Shown here in pieces: positions 1 through 5,963 of a stretch of 9,677 bases of DNA. Location of the stretch: positions 1 to 9,677 of the forward strand of contig JAIXTZ010000255.1 in the NCBI GenBank assembly GCA_027483745.1. Direction: 5' to 3'. The DNA comes from Lysobacteraceae bacterium. Its GTDB lineage: Bacteria > Pseudomonadota > Gammaproteobacteria > Xanthomonadales > Xanthomonadaceae. A model generated the notes under the pieces. That model was not told the DNA's origin, made no database searches, and saw only the letters and a program-made list of their open reading frames with translations. The translations under genes were made by a program, and so were the position numbers. Every line of letters starts with the position of its first letter. Position 1 is the stretch's first letter.

Positions 1-659
1 CCGTAGCCCTTCCACTTCTCGGCATCGTGCTTGGCGCCCGAGAGGAAGGCCGAGAAGCCGTCGAGGTCACCGGTGTCGTAGCGCGCGAAGGTGCGCAGCG
101 TGTCGTCGCTGCCGACGGTCTGCGCGAGGGTGGCGCCACGCTCGGCCTGCGGACCGCGCGAGGCAAAGCGCACCGTGCCGCCGAGGTTGGACGACGACGC
201 GGTGTCGAGCGCGCCGCTGCCCTGCGAGACTTCGGCGAAGCCGAGGTTTTCGGCGATCAGCGCGCGGCTGATGTGCAGGCCGTTGTGGTTGCCGTAGCTC
301 ATGTCGCCGAGCGGGATGCCATCCAGCGTGAAACCCAGCTGGTTCTGGTTGAAGCCGCGGATGTTCAAACGCGTCGACCACTCGTAGTTGCCCCACGGAT
401 CGGCCGAGGTGAAGTGCACACCGGGAAGCTTGCCGAGCAGCTTGAGCGCGCTGCTGCCGGCCGGCTGGCGGGCGATTTCCTCGCGGCCCAGCGCCTGCAC
501 CTGGCGGGTTTCGCCGGTACCAACGACGTTGACGGCGTCGAGCACGGCGGCGTCATCGCGCACCTCGGGATTGGCGGAAGCGGCCAGCGGGGCAAGCGCG
601 GCGGCGACCGCGAGGGCAAGCAGGTGGCGAGGGCGACGGCAGGGGGTGATCGACGACAT
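1..659 (-). CDS. TonB-dependent outer-membrane receptor, N-terminal part (runs off the left edge)
   Basis: About 219 N-terminal residues are present; the frame is still open at position 1, so most of the beta-barrel lies outside the window. A signal peptide is clear: a basic start (CRRPRH, residues 7-12), a hydrophobic stretch LLALAVAAALAPLA and a likely cleavage after ASA (27-29). A TonB-box-like segment (LDAVNVVGTG, 40-49) follows. A plug domain comes next, with the typical patterns LLGKLPGVHF (74-83), LNIRGFNQNQ (98-107), FTLDGIPLGD (110-119) and NLGGTVRF (159-166). Such receptors import siderophores, cobalamin or glycans using TonB/ExbBD energy; the substrate cannot be read from the plug. 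I chose the ATG at 659 because GGAG lies 6 nt upstream. An in-frame ATG at 671 adds four residues and has GGAGG 11 nt upstream. The gene is divergent from the glycosyltransferase gene. Confidence 0.93.
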   Translation of the reverse strand, partial: MSSITPCRRPRHLLALAVAAALAPLAASANPEVRDDAAVLDAVNVVGTGETRQVQALGREEIARQPAGSSALKLLGKLPGVHFTSADPWGNYEWSTRLNIRGFNQNQLGFTLDGIPLGDMSYGNHNGLHISRALIAENLGFAEVSQGSGALDTASSSNLGGTVRFASRGPQAERGATLAQTVGSDDTLRTFARYDTGDLDGFSAFLSGAKHDAEKWKGY

Positions 660-682
660 CCGGAACTCCATTTGGGGGCCAA

Positions 683-696
683 CCTCCGATGGGAGG
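683..696 (-). promoter_or_regulatory. Hairpin covering a Shine-Dalgarno site of the receptor gene
   Basis: Read on the minus strand, CCTCC (696-692), loop CATC and GGAGG (687-683) form a perfect 5-bp stem with a 4-nt loop. The 3' arm is the best Shine-Dalgarno match for the ATG at 671. The stem could mask that site and leave the GGAG used by the ATG at 659. The pairing is visible in the sequence; any regulatory role is inference. Confidence 0.35.
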
Positions 697-767
697 AATG
701 GGCGCGCACCTTGGACCCGGAACGTGACGCGATCGTGGATGCCACATGACATCGCCGCTCGCGCACC

Positions 768-797
768 GATTCATCGCAGCGTCATCCCGATGTCACC
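768..797 (+). promoter_or_regulatory. Three 11-bp-spaced GTCAT-like repeats, possible Pho box
   Basis: The pentamers TTCAT (770-774), GTCAT (781-785) and GTCAC (792-796) start exactly 11 bp apart, the periodicity of PhoB half-sites (consensus CTGTCAT plus a 4-bp AT-rich linker). The last unit, ATGTCAC, matches 6 of 7 consensus positions if T or C is allowed at the end; the middle unit, GCGTCAT, matches 5 of 7. The linkers are GC-rich, which weakens the call. The array ends about 34 bp before the glycosyltransferase start. An 8-bp inverted copy (TGACATCG at 747-754 against CGATGTCA at 788-795) places one half-site facing the divergent receptor gene. No convincing -10 or -35 element is visible for either gene. 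Confidence 0.3.
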
Positions 798-829
798 GCC
801 CTGCCGCGCATCGCCTTCAGGCTCGCGGC

Positions 830-1987
830 ATGGACACGACCGCCGCCCTCGCCCGCCGCTTCGAGCTCGTCACCGAGACCTACCCGCCGGAGATCAACGG
901 CGTGGCCCTCACCGTGCAGTCCCTGCATGACGGGCTGAAGGCACTCGGGCACGAGGTGGGCCTCGTGCGCCCTGCGCGCCCTGGTGAACTGAACGATGAA
1001 TCGCCGGAACTGCTCCGCGTGGACGGCGCACCGATCCCGCGCTATCCCGGCATGCGCTTCGGCCTCCCGTCGGGACGCAAACTCACGGCGCGATGGATGC
1101 GCCAACGGCCGGACGCGATTTACATCGCCACCGAGGGGCCGCTGGGCTGGTCGGCGCTGCGCGCCGCCAAGCGGCTGGGCATCCCCGTCGCCACGGGCTT
1201 CCACACGCGTTTCGACGATTACGTCGGGCGCTATGGCGCGGGCTTCCTCTCACCCTGGGTGTTCGCTTGGCTCCGCCGCTTCCACAACCGGGCGGACGCC
1301 ACGCTGGTGCCGACCGGCGAACTGATGGAGCAGCTCGGAGCGCAAGGATTCCGCCGCGTGCGGCGCCTCGGGCGAGCCGTGGACACGGTGCGTTTCCACC
1401 CGTCGTTCCGCTCCGAGGCGCTCCGGGACACCTGGGGCGTCGGCCCGGAAGACCTCGCCATCGTGCACGTCGGCCGCCTCGCGCCGGAAAAGAACCTGCC
1501 CCTGCTCTTGCGCTGCTACGAGGCGCTCAAGGCCGAGAGGGCGACGACGAAGCTCGTGCTGGTCGGCGATGGTCCGGCGCGCGCGGCGCTCGCCGCCGAG
1601 TACCCCGAGGTGATCTTCGCCGGCACCTTGCGCGGTGATGCGCTGGCCACGCACTTCGCCTCGGGCGATCTGTTCTGCTTCCCCAGCCTTTCCGAGACCT
1701 TCGGCAACGTGACGCTCGAGGCCATGGCATCGGGGCTGCCCACCGTGGCCTTCAACTACGGTGCGGCGCGCGAACATCTTCGGGACGGCATTCACGGAGC
1801 CGCACTGCCCTTCGGCAACGAGTCGGCCTTCCTCGAGCACTTCCTCGAGACGGCGCTATCGCCGCGGCGGCCGACCATGGGCGTGGCGGCGCGCGAGTCG
1901 GTCGAAGGCCTGTCTCCGGAACGCGTGTCCCGCGACTTCGCCGACCTGCTCACCCAACTCGCCACCCCACTCGAGAGGGCTGCCTGA
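830..1987 (+). CDS. Glycosyltransferase, family 4 type (GT-B fold)
   Basis: A 385-residue cytoplasmic or membrane-associated glycosyltransferase of normal length for the family. The N-terminal domain opens with VTETYPPEINGVALTV, typical of the PimB/MgtA-like alpha-mannosyltransferase group, followed by GFHTRFDDYVGRYG. The C-terminal nucleotide-sugar domain has VHVGRLAPEKN (R216, K221, expected to contact the donor phosphates), LVLVGDGP and the retaining-enzyme EX7E motif in SETFGNVTLE (E289 and E297). Donor (GDP-mannose, UDP-glucose or similar) and acceptor cannot be read from sequence. I chose the ATG at 830 because it places the Rossmann-like motif near residue 14 as in relatives. An in-frame ATG at 746 would add 28 uncharacteristic residues and run through the repeat array. 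No good Shine-Dalgarno site is seen. It overlaps the PAP2 gene by one base, so the two proteins probably act on one lipid or lipid-linked substrate. Confidence 0.92.
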   Translation: MDTTAALARRFELVTETYPPEINGVALTVQSLHDGLKALGHEVGLVRPARPGELNDESPELLRVDGAPIPRYPGMRFGLPSGRKLTARWMRQRPDAIYIATEGPLGWSALRAAKRLGIPVATGFHTRFDDYVGRYGAGFLSPWVFAWLRRFHNRADATLVPTGELMEQLGAQGFRRVRRLGRAVDTVRFHPSFRSEALRDTWGVGPEDLAIVHVGRLAPEKNLPLLLRCYEALKAERATTKLVLVGDGPARAALAAEYPEVIFAGTLRGDALATHFASGDLFCFPSLSETFGNVTLEAMASGLPTVAFNYGAAREHLRDGIHGAALPFGNESAFLEHFLETALSPRRPTMGVAARESVEGLSPERVSRDFADLLTQLATPLERAA

Positions 1988-2529
1988 TGATGACGCGCGC
2001 CACCCTGGTCCAACGCGAACACCACTGGTGCCTGCAGTTGAACGGCTGGTGCGCCTACCGCACCGTTCGCCTCTACTTCAAGGCCGTCAGCCGCTTGGGC
2101 GACGGGGTCTTCTGGTACGCGATGATGGCCGTGCTGGCCGTCTTCGGCGGGCAGGATGGCCTGCACGCCGCGGCGCACATGGCCGTGGTCGGCGGCATCG
2201 CCGCCATCCTCTATCGACGCATGAAGGGCTTCTTCCGCCGTGCGCGCCCCTGCCATCGCGACCCAGCGGTCCGCGCCTGGGTGGCGCCGCTGGACGAGTT
2301 CAGCTTCCCCTCCGGCCACACGCTGCACGCCGTGAGTTTCACGCTGGTCGCGCTGGCGCACTACCCCGGCTTCGCCGCGTGGCTGATTCCGTTCACTGCC
2401 AGCATCGCGGTGTCGCGCGTCTTCCTCGGCGTGCACTACCCGAGCGACGTGCTGGCCGCCACCGGCATCGGCGCCGCGCTTGCCGGCATCGCGCTGTGGG
2501 CGGTGCCGGGCGTCAGCCTGCTCGGGTGA
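1987..2529 (+). CDS. PAP2-family membrane lipid phosphatase
   Basis: A 180-residue integral membrane protein with all three motifs of the type 2 phosphatidic acid phosphatase family: KX6RP (K80, R87-P88), PSGH (108-111) and SRX5H (S143-R144, H150), with D154 after it. H111 and H150 would be the catalytic histidines. Hydrophobic stretches near 40-58, 62-77, 112-126, 130-143 and 156-175 form the membrane core. Family members remove phosphate from phosphatidic acid, phosphatidylglycerol phosphate, undecaprenyl diphosphate or lipid A; which one applies here is not visible. The ATG at 1987 overlaps the upstream TGA (TGATG) and has GAGAGGG 7 nt upstream. A second ATG follows directly. The 3' end overlaps the convergent GNAT gene by 17 bp, leaving no room for a separate terminator. 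Confidence 0.93.
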   Translation: MMTRATLVQREHHWCLQLNGWCAYRTVRLYFKAVSRLGDGVFWYAMMAVLAVFGGQDGLHAAAHMAVVGGIAAILYRRMKGFFRRARPCHRDPAVRAWVAPLDEFSFPSGHTLHAVSFTLVALAHYPGFAAWLIPFTASIAVSRVFLGVHYPSDVLAATGIGAALAGIALWAVPGVSLLG

Positions 2530-3109
2530 TCGGCCGCAGGCGGAACGTCAGCGTGTGGTCCACGTCGGGGCCGCCCTCGGCTTCCGGCCAGCCCAGCGTG
2601 CAGCGCAGGTCATCGCGACGCACGTAGCCTCGCTTGCCCCACAAGGCCTCGTTGCCCCGGTAGTCCGGCGGACGTCGCGGATCGGACGCATCGCGGTCCA
2701 CCGCGCAGAACGCCGTCCAGTCGAAACGCCCCAGCGCCGCCGCGTGGGCTTCGCGCGCGTCGAAGAAGGCGTGTCCGAGCCCGCGGCCGCGGTACTCAGG
2801 CAGCAGCACCGATTCCCCGAAGTAGAACACCCGCGCGATGTCGATCCCTGCCGCCTCGAACGGCGCGCGGAAGGCCTCGGCATCATCGGCCAGCGGCAGG
2901 CCGCTCGACGCGCCAACGATGCGTCCGCCATCCATCGCCAGCACGAACAGGCTGTCGGGCGAACGAGCGTACACCTCGAGGTAGGCCCGCTCGTACGCCT
3001 CGTTGCCGGCGTACAAATAGGGCCACTCCCGGAATACGCCGATGCGCAGGCGCGCGAGGTCGGGGAGGAACGGCCCGACCTCCGCACCGCGGACGATGCG
3101 AACCTCCAT
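2513..3109 (-). CDS. GNAT-family N-acetyltransferase
   Basis: A 198-residue single-domain protein. The acetyl-CoA pyrophosphate-binding motif A is clear: VLLPEYRGRGLGHAFFDARE, with the R/QxxGxG/A signature as RGRGLG (107-112). A preceding beta strand, RVFYFGESVLL (93-103), and the pattern DSLFVLAMDGGRIVGASSG (52-70) fit the GNAT fold. It would transfer an acetyl group from acetyl-CoA to an amine; the substrate is unknown. The start is the ATG at 3109, which overlaps the TGA of the upstream metallopeptidase gene (TGATG). No well-placed Shine-Dalgarno sequence precedes it, so translation is probably coupled by re-initiation. The frame continues upstream in the antisense of nothing useful, and the family start fits MEVRIVRG well. 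The 3' end overlaps the convergent PAP2 gene by 17 bp. A protein- or metabolite-acetylating role beside a peptidase is possible but unproven. Confidence 0.9.
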   Translation of the reverse strand: MEVRIVRGAEVGPFLPDLARLRIGVFREWPYLYAGNEAYERAYLEVYARSPDSLFVLAMDGGRIVGASSGLPLADDAEAFRAPFEAAGIDIARVFYFGESVLLPEYRGRGLGHAFFDAREAHAAALGRFDWTAFCAVDRDASDPRRPPDYRGNEALWGKRGYVRRDDLRCTLGWPEAEGGPDVDHTLTFRLRPITRAG

Positions 3110-4950
3110 CAGCCCGCTGCCACGGCCTCGACGCCACCGGCCTTCGCCTTCTCCGCCGCGATCCAGGCCCGCACCTGCTGCTGCAGCAGGGTCATCGGCA
3201 GCGAGCCGTTGGTCAGCACCACCTCGTGGAAGGCGGCGAGGTCGAAGCCCTCGCCGAGTTCGTGCTTCGCTTCGTCGCGCAGTTCGACGATGGTGTTCAT
3301 GCCGACCTTGTAGGCCAGCGCCTGCCCGGGCATCACCAGGTAGCGCTCGATCTCGGCGACGACATCCGTCTGCGGCATGCCGGTCTTCTCGACCATGTAG
3401 TCGATGGCCTGCTCGCGTGTCCAACGCTTGTGGTGGAGGCCGGAATCGACCACGAGACGCACGGCGCGGAACATCTCGGCCTGCAGGCGGCCGAGATCGT
3501 CCAGCGGCGTGGGTTGGAAGCCGATCTCGGCAGCGAGCTTCTCGGAATACAGCGCCCAGCCTTCCGAGTAGGCGGTGAACGGCAGCAACTTGCGGAAGGT
3601 CGGCACGCCCTGGATTTTCTGCTGGATCGCGAGCTGGAAGTGATGCCCCGGGATGCCCTCGTGATAGGCCAGCGTGCGCATGCTGAAGCGCGGGATCTCC
3701 TGCACGCTACGAAGGTTGGCGTAGAACACGCCCGGCCGCGAACCATCCAAGGCCGGCGGCTGGTAGTAGGCGCCCGGCGAGGTCTTCTCCTTGAACACGG
3801 GGATGCGCTCCACCTTCACCGGCTGCGTCGGGCGGACGTTGAAGTACGGGCCGAGGCCGGCGTCGATGGTGTCGATCATCGCCTGGTAGTCGGCGAGGAT
3901 CTGCGCGCGTCCCTCGTCGGTGTCTGGATAGAGCTGGTCCGGGCGCGCCGCGATGGTGCGCACGCGCTCACCGATCGTCCCTTCGGCGAGGCCTTCACCC
4001 TTCAGGATGGCGTCCATCTCGCCTTCGATGCGCGCCACCTCGCGCAGGCCGAGGTCATGAACCTGCTCCGGCGTCATGTCGGTGGTGGTGTGCACGCGGA
4101 TCTGGTGCTGGTAAAAGGCCTCGCCGTCGGGCAAGGCCCAGACGCCGTGGTTGCCCGTGGTCTTCGGCAGCAGGGCCACGTAGTCGTCGATCCAGCCCTG
4201 GTAGGCCGGGTAGACCTGGTCGCGGATCACGGCCTCGGCATCCGCCAACAGGCGCTGCTGGTCAGCCTCGGCGATCGCTTCGTCGGCCTTGGTCATCTTG
4301 TCGGCCAGCGCGGTGTAGAGGATGTTCTGCGTCGGCTCGGTGGCGACGAAGGCCTGCATCTCGGCCATCACCTTCTCCACCACGAAGGTCGGCGGGATGA
4401 TGCCGAGCTCCTCGCGCTTGGCCATGCCTTCGCGAACCTGCGCCGCGACCCGCGGGATTTCGCGCAGTCGGGCAACGTAGGCTTCGGCGCCGGCGAGCCC
4501 GGCCACGCGGTGCTGCGAGGCCATGAAGCTCGGCAGGCTGCTCTGGATGCCGAACAGCTGGTTGAGCGGGTAGTCGTGGAAACGGAAGCGTTCGCCGTCG
4601 GCCTGCGTCTGCAGGAAGACTTCGAGGACGTCGTAGCTGAGCGTGTCGTCCAGCGCCGCGCGGTCGTAGCGGCGGAGGGTCGCGAGATCGGCTTTGAGCT
4701 TCGCCATCTGTTCCTCGCCCTTCGCGAGCGAGTAGTCGTCCAGCTCGTCGGCCGTCCAGTCGATCGACGGCGGCAGCATCCCGAGGCTGGACAGCAGCTG
4801 CGGGCTCTCGAGCGCGAACTCGGCGAACACGCGCTCGTAGAAGATGCGGATGCTGACCGGCTTGAAATAGAGGCTGTGCAGGACGAACAACGTCACCGCG
4901 AGCAGCAGCAGGAGCGCGCCGCGGAACGTCCAGCGGAACAACTTGGCCAT
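3109..4950 (-). CDS. DUF885-family metallopeptidase-like protein, membrane-anchored
   Basis: A 613-residue protein, of normal length for the DUF885 family, whose members look like zinc metallopeptidases. A basic N-terminus and one hydrophobic segment (GALLLLLAVTLFVLHSLYF, about 11-29) without an obvious cleavage site suggest an inner-membrane anchor with the body in the periplasm. The signature is HEGIPGHH (430-437), with H430/E431 and H436 or H437 as candidate zinc and catalytic residues, followed by SEGWALYSE, where E463 could be a further ligand. A helical, charged N-terminal half is typical. Substrates of the family are poorly known; cell-envelope or oligopeptide turnover is plausible. 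The ATG at 4950 has a strong GGAGG 7 nt upstream (4962-4958). It heads a two-gene operon with the GNAT gene and is divergent from rlmJ. Confidence 0.92.
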   Translation of the reverse strand: MAKLFRWTFRGALLLLLAVTLFVLHSLYFKPVSIRIFYERVFAEFALESPQLLSSLGMLPPSIDWTADELDDYSLAKGEEQMAKLKADLATLRRYDRAALDDTLSYDVLEVFLQTQADGERFRFHDYPLNQLFGIQSSLPSFMASQHRVAGLAGAEAYVARLREIPRVAAQVREGMAKREELGIIPPTFVVEKVMAEMQAFVATEPTQNILYTALADKMTKADEAIAEADQQRLLADAEAVIRDQVYPAYQGWIDDYVALLPKTTGNHGVWALPDGEAFYQHQIRVHTTTDMTPEQVHDLGLREVARIEGEMDAILKGEGLAEGTIGERVRTIAARPDQLYPDTDEGRAQILADYQAMIDTIDAGLGPYFNVRPTQPVKVERIPVFKEKTSPGAYYQPPALDGSRPGVFYANLRSVQEIPRFSMRTLAYHEGIPGHHFQLAIQQKIQGVPTFRKLLPFTAYSEGWALYSEKLAAEIGFQPTPLDDLGRLQAEMFRAVRLVVDSGLHHKRWTREQAIDYMVEKTGMPQTDVVAEIERYLVMPGQALAYKVGMNTIVELRDEAKHELGEGFDLAAFHEVVLTNGSLPMTLLQQQVRAWIAAEKAKAGGVEAVAAG

Positions 4951-4977
4951 GGAACCCCCTCCGTGTGGAAGCCCCCC

Positions 4978-4983
4978 ATGCTA
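4978..4983 (-). promoter_or_regulatory. Candidate -10 element of the DUF885 operon
   Basis: The minus strand reads GCGCTAGCAT, containing TAGCAT (4983-4978), a TANNNT match. A start about 7 nt downstream would give a leader of roughly 20 nt carrying the GGAGG at 4962-4958. The -35 region would fall near 5001-5006, which has no good TTGACA match. The call rests on one hexamer and on position. Confidence 0.4.
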
Positions 4984-5007
4984 GCGCGGGCACCCGCGGT
5001 GCAGCGC

Positions 5008-5013
5008 TAGACT
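5008..5013 (+). promoter_or_regulatory. Candidate -10 element of rlmJ, giving a leaderless mRNA
   Basis: TAGACT fits TANNNT and ends 7 nt before the ATG at 5021, so transcription would begin at or next to the start codon. The 7 bases in between carry no Shine-Dalgarno sequence, in agreement with leaderless translation. The hexamer is preceded by GCGC, matching the opposite-strand element. Together the two create the inverted repeat CTAGCGC (4981-4987) and GCGCTAG (5004-5010). Confidence 0.45.
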
Positions 5014-5020
5014 GCGCGCC

Positions 5021-5863
5021 ATGAACTACCGCCACGCCTTCCACGCCGGCAACCACGCCGATGTCCTGAAGCACGTCACCCTGCTCGCTTGGCTCGACGC
5101 GCTCACCGCCAAGGACAGCCCGGTGTTCGTGCTCGACACCCACGGCGGCCGGGGCCATTACGCGCTGGATGCCGAAGCGGCGGAGCGCACGGGCGAAGGC
5201 CAGGCCGGCATCGGTCGGCTCTGGGGCCAGCACGGCCTTCCCGCCGCGGTGCAGCGCCTTTGCGAAGTGGTCGGCCGCTGGAATCCGGACGGCCGGCTTC
5301 GCGCCTATCCCGGTTCGCCGCGCATCGCCCTCGCCGCCCTGCGCCCACAGGATCGCCTCGCGGCCTGCGAGCTGCACCCCGAGGAAGCCGCGGTGCTCAA
5401 GGCCCATCTGGCCGGCGACCCGCGCGCCGCGGCCCACGGGCGCGACGGCTACGAAGCCACCCGGGCCCTCTTGCCGCCGAAGGAAAAGCGCGGCCTCGTG
5501 CTCATCGACCCACCCTACGAGGCGCAGGAGGCGGAATACCCGCGCGTGCTGGAGGCCGTTTCCAACGCGCTGGAACGCTGGCCCACCGGCGGCGTGGCCG
5601 TCTGGTATCCGATCAAGCAACGACGTGCACTGCACGGTTTCTTCCGCCAGGCCACCCTGCTCGCCCCGCGCGGCCTCCTCTGCGCAGAGTTGCTGGTGCG
5701 GCCCGACGATTCGCCGCTGCGGCTCAACGGCAGCGGCATGCTGTTGTTCCATCCACCGTGGAAGCTCGACGCAGCCCTTGCCCCCGCGCTGCCGGTGCTC
5801 GCGCGCCTTCTTGGCGAACATCACGCTTCGCACCGTCTCGAGTGGCTGCGCACGCCCCCCTGA
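5021..5863 (+). CDS. rlmJ: 23S rRNA (adenine(2030)-N6)-methyltransferase RlmJ
   Basis: A 280-residue protein, the same length as Escherichia coli RlmJ. It begins with the highly characteristic MNYRHAFHAGNHADVLKH. It carries the SAM-binding region VFVLDTHGGRGHY (35-47), where RlmJ has its motif I around the DTHAGxG-like turn, and the N6-adenine methyltransferase motif IV DPPY (163-166) in VLIDPPYEAQE. The enzyme uses S-adenosylmethionine to methylate N6 of A2030 in 23S rRNA before the large subunit is fully assembled. The start at 5021 is fixed by the conserved N-terminus. No ribosome binding site precedes it and a -10-like hexamer sits 7 nt away. It is divergent from the DUF885 gene and is followed after 100 bp by the cyclase gene in the same direction. 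Confidence 0.97.
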   Translation: MNYRHAFHAGNHADVLKHVTLLAWLDALTAKDSPVFVLDTHGGRGHYALDAEAAERTGEGQAGIGRLWGQHGLPAAVQRLCEVVGRWNPDGRLRAYPGSPRIALAALRPQDRLAACELHPEEAAVLKAHLAGDPRAAAHGRDGYEATRALLPPKEKRGLVLIDPPYEAQEAEYPRVLEAVSNALERWPTGGVAVWYPIKQRRALHGFFRQATLLAPRGLLCAELLVRPDDSPLRLNGSGMLLFHPPWKLDAALAPALPVLARLLGEHHASHRLEWLRTPP

Positions 5864-5878
5864 CGTCAAATACCGTCA
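5861..5878. repeat. Inverted repeat at the rlmJ stop codon
   Basis: An 8-bp palindrome TGACGTCA (5861-5868) includes the rlmJ stop codon, and TGACG (5861-5865) is also mirrored by CGTCA (5874-5878). No T-tract follows, so it is not a standard terminator. It could be an operator for the downstream cyclase gene or chance. The rest of the gap to 5963 shows no clear promoter or ribosome binding site. Confidence 0.25.
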
Positions 5879-5963
5879 GCCCACCCGGCCCCATGCCCAC
5901 CGCTCTTGCGCCAGGCGGCCGCCGGACGCGATGCTGACTTCCCCTGCGCGGACATCGGCCCGA

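Noticed and set aside
746..829. Longer glycosyltransferase start at the ATG at 746
   Set aside because: The extra 28 residues have no family resemblance, the repeat array lies inside them, and relatives begin close to the VTETYPP motif.
672..829. A riboswitch (for example cobalamin) before the TonB-dependent receptor
   Set aside because: The gap is only about 160 bp and I saw neither a B12-box-like conserved core nor an expression-platform terminator.
2513..3424. GNAT gene starting upstream at the ATG at 3424
   Set aside because: That extension overlaps about 300 bp of the DUF885 gene out of frame and has a shadow-like, arginine-rich composition. The acetyltransferase fold begins at 3109.
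3226..5010. A 594-codon open frame on the plus strand opposite the DUF885 gene
   Set aside because: It shows the same antisense shadow composition, and its end runs through the divergent promoter region. The minus-strand protein has family motifs and a strong ribosome binding site.
4262..5869. A 535-codon minus-strand frame spanning rlmJ antisense, the promoter gap and DUF885 out of frame
   Set aside because: It crosses two real genes and their promoters in the wrong frames. Its second half is a frame-shifted reading of the DUF885 gene.
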